Origin: Variovorax sp. DXTD-1
GTDB taxonomy: Bacteria; Pseudomonadota; Gammaproteobacteria; Burkholderiales; Burkholderiaceae_C
Direction of reading: 5' to 3'
Assembly: GCF_003984625.1 (NCBI RefSeq)
Contig: NZ_RWKH01000003.1
Location: forward strand, 62,001-126,000
DNA length: 64,000 nucleotides
Below, piece after piece: positions 55,549 through 64,000 of the stretch; positions within the stretch are counted from its first letter, which is position 1, and each line of letters begins with the position of its first letter. Under the pieces are notes generated by a model. That model ran no database searches and was not told where the DNA came from. It saw only the letters and a list, made by a program, of their open reading frames with translations. The position numbers and the translations under genes were made by a program.

Positions 55549-56511
55549 CTACTTGCGGGCCCGCGCCTTCGTACGCTTGCCCACAACCATTCCGGGTGGC
55601 GGATCGAAGTTGTCGTCGGGCCCGATTCCGGTCTCCAGGCCGAGCCGGGCTGCCAGGTGCGCGGCATCGTACGGCGCATGCACCTTCACGTCGTTGTCGA
55701 AGTAGCAGTACACGTCGCGCCCCTTCTTGCGGGACAGCAGGCGCGAGGGTTCGGCCACCCTTGCGTCCTTGACCTGCCGCCCGTTGCGCCAGGCATCGAT
55801 GCGCTCGGCCCAGCGATCGAGTGCCTCGTCGCTGTAGCCGCTCGCGTAGAGCTCCTTGTCGCCGTGCAGCCGCATGTAGACGAAATCGGCGCAAAGATCT
55901 TCGAGCAGGGGCCAGCGCCCCGCGGTATCGGCGACGACCAGCGCAACCCCGTGCCGGCGCAGCATTGCAATGAAGCCTGGATTTTCGAAGCTCGCATGCC
56001 GCACCTCCATCGCATGCCGGATTTGCAGCTTTGCGGGCACCTTCAGAAACGCGCGATCGTCGCCCAGTTTTTCGTTGTGCTGCCGCGCCAGCGCAAGGGC
56101 GGACCGGCCGTCCTTTGGCAATAGCGCCAGAAACTCCTCGAGCCGATCGGCGTTGTAGACGAAGGACGGTGGCAACTGCCACAAAATCGGCCCCAGCTTG
56201 GCCCGTAACGCGAACACGCCCGACGCAAAGAAATTGGCCAGCGCGGTACGCGGCTCCTTGAGCCGCAGGTTGTGCGTGATGTAGCGCGGCCCCTTCACCG
56301 CGAAAACAAAACCGTCGGGCGTCGCGTCGTGCCACGCCTGGTACGACACGGGGCGCTGCAGCGAATAGAACGAGCCGTTGATCTCGATGGTGGGGAGCAT
56401 GCGCGAAGCAAAGTCGAGCTCGAGGCGCTGCGCCAGGCCTTTCGGGTAAAAACGGCCCCGCCATGGCGCATAGCGCCAGCCAGAAATCCCGATTCGCGTC
56501 GCGCCCTGCAT
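55549..56511 (-). CDS. DUF72 (YecE-like) TIM-barrel protein
   Basis: A 320-residue protein of the DUF72 family: RIGISGWRYAPWRGRFYPKGLAQR at the start, IEINGSFYSLQRPVSYQAWHDATPDGFVFAVKGPRYITH, PAKLQIRHAMEVRHASF and the C-terminal DVYCYFDNDVKVHAPYDAAHLAARL. The fold is a TIM barrel without known function. It converges on the ABC operon 24 bp away and is divergent from the DUF1439 gene. Confidence 0.88.
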   Translation of the reverse strand: MQGATRIGISGWRYAPWRGRFYPKGLAQRLELDFASRMLPTIEINGSFYSLQRPVSYQAWHDATPDGFVFAVKGPRYITHNLRLKEPRTALANFFASGVFALRAKLGPILWQLPPSFVYNADRLEEFLALLPKDGRSALALARQHNEKLGDDRAFLKVPAKLQIRHAMEVRHASFENPGFIAMLRRHGVALVVADTAGRWPLLEDLCADFVYMRLHGDKELYASGYSDEALDRWAERIDAWRNGRQVKDARVAEPSRLLSRKKGRDVYCYFDNDVKVHAPYDAAHLAARLGLETGIGPDDNFDPPPGMVVGKRTKARARK

Positions 56512-56637
56512 TGTTGATTTTTTCCGCTTAAGCCTTGAACGTGTCTCGCATGGCGCGGCCCCGGCATAGGAAATTTGCCTGTTCGCATAGCAGCGCGGGG
56601 AACGGAACCATGCAGGCTGTGGCAAGCTCCGAGGAGT

Positions 56638-57219
56638 ATGGAAACCTGCCCCCTGCCCTACCCTTCCCGCCGCTGGATGCTGCGCGCTCTCCTGGGCGCC
56701 GCGGCCTTGCAGTCGCCGCTCTCGGCGCTTGCCGGCTTCAACTTCTTCACCAGCGAGTACACCGCAACCCGCGATGAGCTGCAAACGCAGATCGCCAAGC
56801 GCTTTCCGGTGGCCGAGCGCTACGCCGAGATCTTCATGGTCGGCCTGCGCGACCCGCAGCTGGGCCTTGACGCACGCGGCAACCGCGCGGCCATCACGGC
56901 CACGCTGACCATTGCGAGCCCCCTGCTCGCCACATCGCCCGTGCAAGGCGTGGTTTCGGTCAGCAGCGCGCTGCGCTACGACGCCGCCACGCGCGCGCTG
57001 CGGCTCGACCAGCCCAAGGCCGAGCGGCTCGAGCTGCAGGGCGTGGAGGGGCGCGATGCCGAGCGGCTGCAAAAGATGGGAGCGGTGGTGGCGCAGGAAC
57101 TGCTGCAGGGCCAGGTGCTGCGCAGCTTTACCGCGGACGAGCTCACGGTGGGACGCAAGACCTACGAGATCGGCGACATCACCGTTCAGGACGACGGTAT
57201 CAAGGTGCAGCTGAAATGA
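56638..57219 (+). CDS. DUF1439 family exported protein
   Basis: A 193-residue protein. A twin-Arg-like SRRWMLRALLGAAALQSPL signal region precedes AG. The mature part, YTATRDELQTQIAKRFPVAERYAEIFMVGLRDPQLGL, then a beta-rich stretch ITATLTIASPLLATSPVQGVVSVSSALRYD, fits DUF1439, whose members resemble lipid-binding YceB. GAGGAGT before the ATG supports this start. The stop overlaps glpQ by ATGA. Confidence 0.82.
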   Translation: METCPLPYPSRRWMLRALLGAAALQSPLSALAGFNFFTSEYTATRDELQTQIAKRFPVAERYAEIFMVGLRDPQLGLDARGNRAAITATLTIASPLLATSPVQGVVSVSSALRYDAATRALRLDQPKAERLELQGVEGRDAERLQKMGAVVAQELLQGQVLRSFTADELTVGRKTYEIGDITVQDDGIKVQLK

Positions 57220-58208
57220 AATACCCACTGCTTGCCGCCGCACTCCTCGTTGCGGGCTGCGCGGCCATTCTCCCCACGGCCAGGCAGCACTTCGACCTGC
57301 AGGCCCACCGGGGCGGGCGCGGCCTTGCGCCCGAGAACACCCTGGCGGCGTTCTCCAGGGCCATCGACCTGGGCGTGACCACGCTCGAACTCGACATCGG
57401 GCTCACGGCCGACGGGGTGGTCGTCATCTCGCACGACACCGCGCTCAATGCCGACCACACGCGCGATGCGAACGGCGCCTGGCTCGCGCCGAAGACCGGC
57501 GCAACCGTCCGCTCTCTCACGCTGGCGCAGCTTCAGAGCTACGACGTGGGCCGGCTGAACCCCACGAGCAACTATGGCAAGCAGTTCGCGCTGCAGCAGC
57601 CGCGCGACGGTGAGCGCATTCCCACGCTGGCGGCCTTGTTCGACCACGTGCGCGCACGCGGCGCGAGTGCGGCCACGGTCCGCTTCAACATCGAAACCAA
57701 GATCGACCCGACCAGGCCCGACGATACCGCCGCGCCCGAGCCGATGGTGCGCGCCCTGCTGGCAGAAATCGACAAGGCGCAGATGGGCGGCCGGGTGACG
57801 ATCCAGAGCTTCGACTGGCGCACGCTGGCGCTGGTCGGCCAGCTTGCGCCCCAGTTGCCGCGGGCTTACCTGAGCTCCCCGCGCACGCTCAAGGACAGCC
57901 GCTGGACGGCCGGCCTCAACGCGGCCGACTTCGCTTCGACACCGCAGCTGGTCAAGGCCGCCGCCGGCAAGACCGGCGCGCCCGTGGCCTGGTCCCCGGC
58001 CTATGCCGACCTGACGCCGGCCGCCATCAAGGAAGCGCAGAAGCTCGGCTTCAAGGTGCTGCCCTGGACCGTGAACCAGCGCGCCGACATGCTGCGGCTC
58101 ATGGACTGGGGCGTGGACGGCATCATTACCGACTACCCCGACGTGCTGCGCGAACTGATGCGCGAGCGCGGCCTCTCGCTGCCGCCGCCCGGAAAGGCCG
58201 GCACATGA
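57216..58208 (+). CDS. glpQ: Glycerophosphodiester phosphodiesterase, lipoprotein
   Basis: A 330-residue enzyme. AHRGGRGLAPENTLAAF, TLELDIGLTADGVVVISHD and the C-terminal LGFKVLPWTVNQRADMLRLMDWGVDGIITDYPD are the GDPD motifs; the catalytic His pair and metal-binding Glu/Asp are present. The lipobox VAGC at residues 14-17 marks it as a lipoprotein, probably outer-membrane or periplasmic. It hydrolyses glycerophosphodiesters to glycerol-3-phosphate. It overlaps both neighbours by 4 nt. Confidence 0.93.
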   Translation: MKYPLLAAALLVAGCAAILPTARQHFDLQAHRGGRGLAPENTLAAFSRAIDLGVTTLELDIGLTADGVVVISHDTALNADHTRDANGAWLAPKTGATVRSLTLAQLQSYDVGRLNPTSNYGKQFALQQPRDGERIPTLAALFDHVRARGASAATVRFNIETKIDPTRPDDTAAPEPMVRALLAEIDKAQMGGRVTIQSFDWRTLALVGQLAPQLPRAYLSSPRTLKDSRWTAGLNAADFASTPQLVKAAAGKTGAPVAWSPAYADLTPAAIKEAQKLGFKVLPWTVNQRADMLRLMDWGVDGIITDYPDVLRELMRERGLSLPPPGKAGT

Positions 58209-58483
58209 GCGCCGCAGCGCAACTCGACGCCATCGGCGCGCGCATCGACGGGCTGCGCAACGGGCGCGGCGAATCGATCACCGCGCTGTCGAACGAAGCA
58301 CGCGCAAGCAGCGAACTGCTCGCGGCCCTGCCGCCGCGCTATGGCGAAGTGCTGCTGAACCTGCTCGACCGGCTGGAATCGAGCGCGCTGTTCAGTGAAG
58401 AGAGCTGTTCCTTCAGCCAGAAGGACCTGCTCGACAACCTGCAGGTATGGGTCGGCAAGGCCCGTGCGCAACTGGCGTCCTGA
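58205..58483 (+). CDS. Small hypothetical helical protein
   Basis: A 92-residue soluble protein, mainly helical by composition (LDAIGARIDGLRNGRGESITALSNEARASSELLAALPPRYGEVLLNLLDRL). No signal, motif or known family. It starts on the last bases of glpQ (ATGA overlap) and ends 11 bp before the DUF411 gene, so it belongs to the same transcript. Confidence 0.6.
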   Translation: MSAAAQLDAIGARIDGLRNGRGESITALSNEARASSELLAALPPRYGEVLLNLLDRLESSALFSEESCSFSQKDLLDNLQVWVGKARAQLAS

Positions 58484-58494
58484 GGAGAACCCGC

Positions 58495-58962
58495 ATGCAA
58501 AGACGAACCCTTCTTCTGCGCGCCGCGCCGGTGCTGGCGCTCGCATCGACGACAGCATGGCCACTGGCCGCATGGGCCGCCGCGCCGATGGTCGAGATCT
58601 GGAAAGACCCGAACTGCGGTTGCTGCCAGGACTGGGTAAAGCACCTCAACGCGAACGGCTTCGCAACCCGTGTGCACGACAGCGGCAACGATGCCGCACG
58701 CACGCGGCTCGGCATTCCGGCCAAGCTGGGCTCGTGCCACACCGGCCTCGTCGGCGGCTATGCGCTGGAAGGCCACGTGCCCGCGCGCGAGGTGCACAGG
58801 CTGCTGCGTGAAAAGCCGAAGGCCGCCGGCCTTGCCGTGCCCGGCATGCCGGTGGGTTCACCCGGCATGGACGGCGCCGCCTACGGGGACAGGCGCGATC
58901 CCTACGACGTTCTGCTGGTGCTCGCCGATGGCGGCAGCCGCGTCTACCAGAGCTATCGCTGA
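58495..58962 (+). CDS. DUF411 family exported metal-binding protein
   Basis: A 155-residue protein with a signal (LLLRAAPVLALASTTAWPLA, then AWA). The DUF411 motif WKDPNCGCCQDWVKHL carries the Cys triplet, LGSCHTGLVGGYALEGHVPA follows, and PGMPVGSPGM is the C-terminal signature. The family is linked to copper handling in the periplasm (CopI-like). GAGGAG before the ATG is a good ribosome-binding site. Confidence 0.88.
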   Translation: MQRRTLLLRAAPVLALASTTAWPLAAWAAAPMVEIWKDPNCGCCQDWVKHLNANGFATRVHDSGNDAARTRLGIPAKLGSCHTGLVGGYALEGHVPAREVHRLLREKPKAAGLAVPGMPVGSPGMDGAAYGDRRDPYDVLLVLADGGSRVYQSYR

Positions 58963-58991
58963 GGCGGACCCGCGCCGAGGGAACGCTCCGG

Positions 58992-60290
58992 TCAGCTGAA
59001 GCGGCCGGGGTCGAAAGGGGCGAGCGGCGTCTCGGGCGTAGTGCCCGCAAGCAATTGCGCTGCGAGCTTGCCTGTGCGCGCAGACCCGCACAGGCCGACG
59101 TGCCCATGCCCGAAAGCCAGCACCACATCCGCACTGGCCTTCGAGGCGCCGATGCATGGCAGGCCATCGGGCAGGCTGGGCCTGTGGCCGAGCCAGTGCT
59201 TCACCGAAGTTGACTCCACTGGCTGATCGCCGAGCGCGGGGAACATCGATTGCAGATGCCGGTGCAGGATCTCGGCGCGGCGCCAGTCGGGCGCGGCATC
59301 GAGCCCGCCGATCTCGACCTGCCCCGCGGCGCGCAGCCCGCTGTCCATCCAGTGCGCGATGAGCTTGCCGTCGGCCACCATCGTCGGCGTGCCCGGCCCC
59401 ACTGCGGCGCCTTCGACAACGACGTGATAGCCGCGCTCCGATTCCAGAGGCACCGGGGAACCGGCCGCCGCGGCCAGCGGACCTGAGCGCGCGCCGGCGC
59501 AGATGGCAGCGGCGTCGCAGGCGATTTCCCCGGCTTCCGTCAGCACCGCGCGCAGCCGCCCGCCTTCGATGCGAAAACCCGTCGCGCGCGTTGCCACGCG
59601 CTGCGCACCGGCCGCGAGCGCATGCTGCGCGAGCGCGGCCACGTAGGCGCCCGGATTGCGGCAATGCCCGGCCTCGGGCACGAAGATGCCGAGCGTGTAG
59701 CGCGCATCGAGATCCGGCTCGCGCTGCCGCAGCTGCGGCTCAGCCCATTCTTCCCATTGCACGCCGGTGCGCCCACGCACGCGCCAGCCGAGCGCGTCGC
59801 CCTCGAACTCTTCGCGCGAACGGTAGGCATGCAGCAGCCCGCGCTGTTCGATGAGCTGCGGCACGCCGGCCTCGGCGGCAAGCCGGGCATGCAGCGCCGG
59901 TGCGTCGGCGAGCAGCGTGCGCAGCGCGTCGGCGGTGCGCTGCACGCGTGCCTCGGTCCAACCCGAAGCCAGGTAGCGCAGCAGCCACGGCAACGCGCGC
60001 GGCAGGTAGCGCCAACGCAGCGCCAGCGGGCCGAGCGGATCGGCCAGCCAGCCCGGCACCTTGCGCCATGCGCCCGGCAGCGCGGGCGGCACCACCGAGT
60101 GAGAGGACAACCAGCCCGCGTTGCCATAGCTCGTCGCGTGCGGGCCGCCAGGTTCGCCAGGCTCCATCACCGTCACGCGCAGGCCCGCGCGCAGTGCCTC
60201 TATGGCTGTTGCGCTGCCCACGGCGCCCGCGCCGATCACGACCGCGTGGCGCACAGCGCCGCCCGCGGAGAAACTTCTTGCAACTGTCAT
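58992..60290 (-). CDS. DadA-like FAD-dependent amino-acid oxidase
   Basis: A 432-residue flavoprotein of the DAO family: HAVVIGAGAVGSATAIEALRAGLRVTVME at the N-terminus, HATSYGNAGWLSSHSVVPPALP typical of D-amino acid dehydrogenases (DadA), and the C-terminal GHRPSLPDGLPCIG with FGHGHVGLCGSARTG. It may oxidise D-amino acids in the cytoplasm with electrons to quinone. Divergent from the P1 peptidase by 40 bp. The start at MTVARSFS begins the conserved protein; upstream codons are not conserved-looking. Confidence 0.9.
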   Translation of the reverse strand: MTVARSFSAGGAVRHAVVIGAGAVGSATAIEALRAGLRVTVMEPGEPGGPHATSYGNAGWLSSHSVVPPALPGAWRKVPGWLADPLGPLALRWRYLPRALPWLLRYLASGWTEARVQRTADALRTLLADAPALHARLAAEAGVPQLIEQRGLLHAYRSREEFEGDALGWRVRGRTGVQWEEWAEPQLRQREPDLDARYTLGIFVPEAGHCRNPGAYVAALAQHALAAGAQRVATRATGFRIEGGRLRAVLTEAGEIACDAAAICAGARSGPLAAAAGSPVPLESERGYHVVVEGAAVGPGTPTMVADGKLIAHWMDSGLRAAGQVEIGGLDAAPDWRRAEILHRHLQSMFPALGDQPVESTSVKHWLGHRPSLPDGLPCIGASKASADVVLAFGHGHVGLCGSARTGKLAAQLLAGTTPETPLAPFDPGRFS

Positions 60291-60330
60291 GGCGCCTATC
60301 GTAGAGGGCGCGGTCCCATAATCGGCCGCC

Positions 60331-61380
60331 ATGCCTGTTTCGTCATCCGCACCCACTTCTCTTTCTTCGTCTTCAGGCGCCATCACCGATGTCTCCGACA
60401 TCGAAGTCGGCCACTTCTCCGACACGCGCCGGCCCACCGGCTGCACCGTCATCCTTGCCCGCGAGGGCGCGGTGGCCGGCGTCGACGTGCGCGGCGCCGC
60501 ACCGGGCACGCGCGAGACCGACCTGCTTGCGCCTGGCAACCTGGTGCAGCAGGTGCACGGCATCATGCTGGCGGGCGGCAGCGCCTGGGGCCTGGCTGCC
60601 GCCGAAGGCGCGATGCGCTGGCTCGAGGAGCGCAACATCGGCATGGACGTGCGCTTTGGCACCCTGCCCATCGTGCCCGCGGCCGTGCTGTTCGACCTGC
60701 CCATGGGCGATGCGCGCATCCGGCCCGATGCCGCGGCCGGCTATGCAGCCTGCGAGGCCGCCACCCGCGATGCGCCGGAAGAAGGCAACGTGGGCGCCGG
60801 CAGCGGTGCGCTCGTCGGCAAGCTCTTCGGCGTGCACCGGGCAATGAAGGGCGGCATCGGCACCGCCTCCGTCACCGTGGGCGGCGTGACGGTCGGCGCA
60901 CTCATCGCGGTCAATGCGCTGGGCGACGTGATCGACCCCGACACCGCGCAGCCGGTGGCCGGCGCACGCACCGAAGACGGCCTTGCGCTGCTCGACACGC
61001 GCCGTGCACTCTTGCGCGGCGACCTCCCCAAGCCGCTGCTCGCGGGCACCAACACCACGCTCGGCGTGATCGCGACCGATGCGGTGCTGACCAAGGTGCA
61101 GGCCAACCGCCTTGCCAGCGTGGCGCACGACGGCCTCGCGCGCGCCATCAACCCGGTGCACACCATGAGCGACGGCGACACGCTGTTTGCGCTGGCCACC
61201 GGCCGCGTTCCGCTCGAAGGGCCCGGCTCCGAATCAAGGCCCGGCATGACCGTGCTCGGCACCATGGCGGCCGAAGCGGTGGCGCGCGCCACCTTGCGCG
61301 CCGTGCTCGCGGCACGCGCCGTCACCGTCGGCGAATTGCATGTTCCCTGCGCGGGCGACCTCGCAGCAACGAAAGATTGA
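60331..61380 (+). CDS. P1-family peptidase (DmpA-like aminopeptidase/esterase)
   Basis: A 349-residue protein of the S58 family. It has the N-terminal EVGHFSDTRRPTGCTVI, the LAGGSAWGLAAAEGAMRWLEE region and LAGTNTTLGVIATDAVLT around the autocatalytic cleavage site, where the new N-terminal Thr/Ser acts as nucleophile. Homologues are D-aminopeptidases or beta-peptidyl aminopeptidases, which fits the DadA-like neighbour encoded divergently. It ends 7 bp before the TAXI gene. Confidence 0.9.
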   Translation: MPVSSSAPTSLSSSSGAITDVSDIEVGHFSDTRRPTGCTVILAREGAVAGVDVRGAAPGTRETDLLAPGNLVQQVHGIMLAGGSAWGLAAAEGAMRWLEERNIGMDVRFGTLPIVPAAVLFDLPMGDARIRPDAAAGYAACEAATRDAPEEGNVGAGSGALVGKLFGVHRAMKGGIGTASVTVGGVTVGALIAVNALGDVIDPDTAQPVAGARTEDGLALLDTRRALLRGDLPKPLLAGTNTTLGVIATDAVLTKVQANRLASVAHDGLARAINPVHTMSDGDTLFALATGRVPLEGPGSESRPGMTVLGTMAAEAVARATLRAVLAARAVTVGELHVPCAGDLAATKD

Positions 61381-61387
61381 ACTCCCC

Positions 61388-62785
61388 ATGGCCATGCCCA
61401 AGACGTTGAAACTGATCCTGCTGTCGATACGCGATCTCATCGCCTCCGCGGGTCCGATCGTGTTCCTCGTGATCGGCGTGCTGATTGCCGCCTATTGGTG
61501 GCTGCAGCCGCAACCGCCCAAGCACGTGACGCTGGCCACCGGTCCCACCGGCAGCGCATACGCGCAGTTCGGCAAACGCTATGCCGAGGTGCTCAAGAGC
61601 AGCGGCATCGAGGTGGAGCTCAAGGCCACCACGGGATCGACCGAGAACCTGCAGCTGCTGCGCACGGGCGGCGCCGACGTGGGCTTTGTGCGCGGCGGCA
61701 GTGCCGACCCGGTGGCCGACGAGGAGGCCGGGCTCACCTCGCTCGGCAGCCTTTTCTTCGAACCGATATGGCTCTTCTATCGCGCCGACACCGCGCAGAA
61801 GATCGACCGCAAGACGGCCACGCTGACCTCGCTCACGCAGTTGCGCGGCTTGCGCGTGAACGTCGACATGCCGGGCAGCGGCCTGCCCGAGATCATGGAC
61901 AGGCTCTTCAAGGCCAACCACCTGGAGGCCGACGCGCTGCAGCTTTCGAACCTTGAACAGGCGGCCGCGGCCGAGGCGCTGCAGGCCGGCCTGCTCGACG
62001 TCATCGTGCTGGCTTCGGCGCCGCAGTCGCCGCAGGTGCAGCGCCTGCTGCGCGCACCCGACATCAAGCTGATGGACTTCGGCCAAGCCGACGCCTATTC
62101 GCGGCGCTTTCCCTTTCTTTCGGCCGTGACGCTGCCGCGCGGCGTGGTCGACCTGTCGAAAGACCTTCCGCCCTCGGACGTCACCCTGCTCGCGGCCACC
62201 ACCTCGATGCTGTCACGCGAAGAAACGCACTCGGCGCTGCGGCAACTCTTCGCGCAGGCCGCTCAAGGCCTGCACAGCGATGCGGGCTGGTTCAACCGCG
62301 CGCGCGACTTTCCGAATACCCGCACCAGCGAACTGCCCGTGAGCCCCGAGGGCGACCGCGCCATCAACGGCACGCCGCCGTTCTGGCAGCGCTACCTGCC
62401 GTTCTGGGCCAGCAACCTGATCGAGCGCATGTGGCTGGTGCTTGGCGGCCTCTTGGTGCTGATGCTGCCGCTGAGCCGCGTGGTGCCGCCGCTGTACCAA
62501 TTCCGCGTGCGGCGCCGTGTGTTCCGCTGGTATGCGCGGCTGCGCGACATCGAAGCCAAGATCGACGCGCAGCAGGGCGGCCGCGAGGAATTGCTGAGCG
62601 AACTCGAGGAACTCGACCGCGTGGTGAACAAGGTGGCCGTGCCGCTTTCCTACGCCGACGAACTCTATGCGCTGCGCAACAACATCCACGCGGTGCAAAA
62701 GCGCGTGCAACTGCGCTGGCCGCAGCCGGGCGACTTCGCGCCCCGCACGCCGCCGCCGAAAGCGCCTGCTGCAGAGACCGCTTGA
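61388..62785 (+). CDS. TAXI-type TRAP solute receptor with C-terminal membrane part
   Basis: A 465-residue protein. It has one N-terminal anchor (AGPIVFLVIGVLIAAYWWL), then the TAXI receptor domain (HVTLATGPTGSAYAQFGKRYAEVLKSSGIEVELK, STENLQLLRTGGADVGFV). The last 120 residues add a second TM (LIERMWLVLGGLLVLMLPL) and a long charged coiled-coil-like tail (FRWYARLRDIEAKID... ELDRVVNKVAVPLS). No TRAP permease is encoded nearby. It may serve a distant permease or act as a sensor; this is open. Confidence 0.87.
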   Translation: MAMPKTLKLILLSIRDLIASAGPIVFLVIGVLIAAYWWLQPQPPKHVTLATGPTGSAYAQFGKRYAEVLKSSGIEVELKATTGSTENLQLLRTGGADVGFVRGGSADPVADEEAGLTSLGSLFFEPIWLFYRADTAQKIDRKTATLTSLTQLRGLRVNVDMPGSGLPEIMDRLFKANHLEADALQLSNLEQAAAAEALQAGLLDVIVLASAPQSPQVQRLLRAPDIKLMDFGQADAYSRRFPFLSAVTLPRGVVDLSKDLPPSDVTLLAATTSMLSREETHSALRQLFAQAAQGLHSDAGWFNRARDFPNTRTSELPVSPEGDRAINGTPPFWQRYLPFWASNLIERMWLVLGGLLVLMLPLSRVVPPLYQFRVRRRVFRWYARLRDIEAKIDAQQGGREELLSELEELDRVVNKVAVPLSYADELYALRNNIHAVQKRVQLRWPQPGDFAPRTPPPKAPAAETA

Positions 62786-62790
62786 TCGAC

Positions 62791-62828
62791 GAAAAAGCGC
62801 GCTGCCCCTTGCGGAGCAGCGCGCTCTT
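62791..62828 (-). terminator. Intrinsic terminator of ettA
   Basis: AGCGCGCTGC pairs with GCAGCGCGCT around a 10-nt loop. Read on the minus strand the stem is followed by TTTTTC, so it ends ettA transcription. It lies about 130 bp beyond the ettA stop; it may also slow the convergent TAXI transcript. Confidence 0.7.
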
Positions 62829-62951
62829 GTCGAAGCACCCTGAGGTCTCTTCCGGAAACACCGAGGAACCGGCTTGCCGGGCCTCAGGTGTTGCCCCCCC
62901 GGGATAGGGGTTGGCGAAGCGACACGAAGTGCGTGAAGACTGGGGGCGAGC

Positions 62952-64000
<1,049 letters not shown>

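Overview
The window is a dense, GC-rich stretch of chromosome from a betaproteobacterium, most likely Comamonadaceae and plausibly Variovorax. This is inferred from gene content (a Bug-family tricarboxylate receptor, EgtB/EgtD, an Amt gene with a sigma-54 promoter, a COG0523 GTPase beside a Fur-family gene, an acyl-CoA ligase) and from codon use. I see no rRNA, tRNA, CRISPR array, transposase or prophage gene. About 67 protein genes fill the window; the two ends carry partial genes (an outer-membrane efflux lipoprotein on the left, EttA on the right).

Layout. 1-8.2 kb: an mdtA-mdtB-mdtC-oprM type RND efflux operon on the minus strand, preceded by a GTAAA-N6-GTAAA direct repeat like a CpxR box. 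8.4-11.2 kb: a plus-strand operon of two small membrane proteins, a LytS-type kinase and a LytTR regulator. 11.3-18.3 kb: an exported Tyr/Pro/His-rich protein, glnS, a pseudouridine synthase without a normal start codon, an M23 peptidase, a membrane-anchored Mrr-type nuclease, a deacylase and a Fic protein with tandem palindromic operators. 18.4-22.4 kb: amt, a membrane-bound LytTR protein, an acyltransferase and a thioesterase. 22.6-32.1 kb: housekeeping and stress genes (MuiA family, YlqF/RbgA, CBS, HPF, MerR, SDR, response regulator, gshA, esterase). 32.2-34.7 kb: a Fur/Zur-type regulator, a COG0523 GTPase with paired palindromes over its promoter, and a GST. 34.7-42.6 kb: small metabolic and hypothetical genes, an MFS exporter, RluA-type synthase, UspA, a 2OG-Fe oxygenase and DUF427.

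42.65-43.30 kb holds no gene but a roughly 630-bp imperfect inverted repeat. It is followed by the ergothioneine genes egtB-egtD, a type II NADH dehydrogenase, a thermonuclease, an acyl-CoA ligase, OsmC and a Bug receptor whose ribosome-binding site lies in a perfect stem. A second, unrelated inverted-repeat element fills 51.48-51.70 kb. 51.8-55.5 kb is a GntR-led polar amino-acid ABC transporter operon. The rest carries DUF72, a DUF1439-GlpQ-hypothetical-DUF411 run, a DadA-like oxidase divergent from a P1-family peptidase, an orphan TAXI-type receptor, and EttA.

The most unusual signals are regulatory or repetitive: the Fic operators, the COG0523 operators, the amt sigma-54 promoter, the buried ribosome-binding site, the GntR operator and the two inverted-repeat elements. 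Among proteins, a stand-alone 68-residue membrane protein aligns without gaps to the membrane anchor of the Mrr-type nuclease, and MdtC carries a Thr/Ser-rich insertion. No database search could be run, so family names rest on recognised motifs and order.
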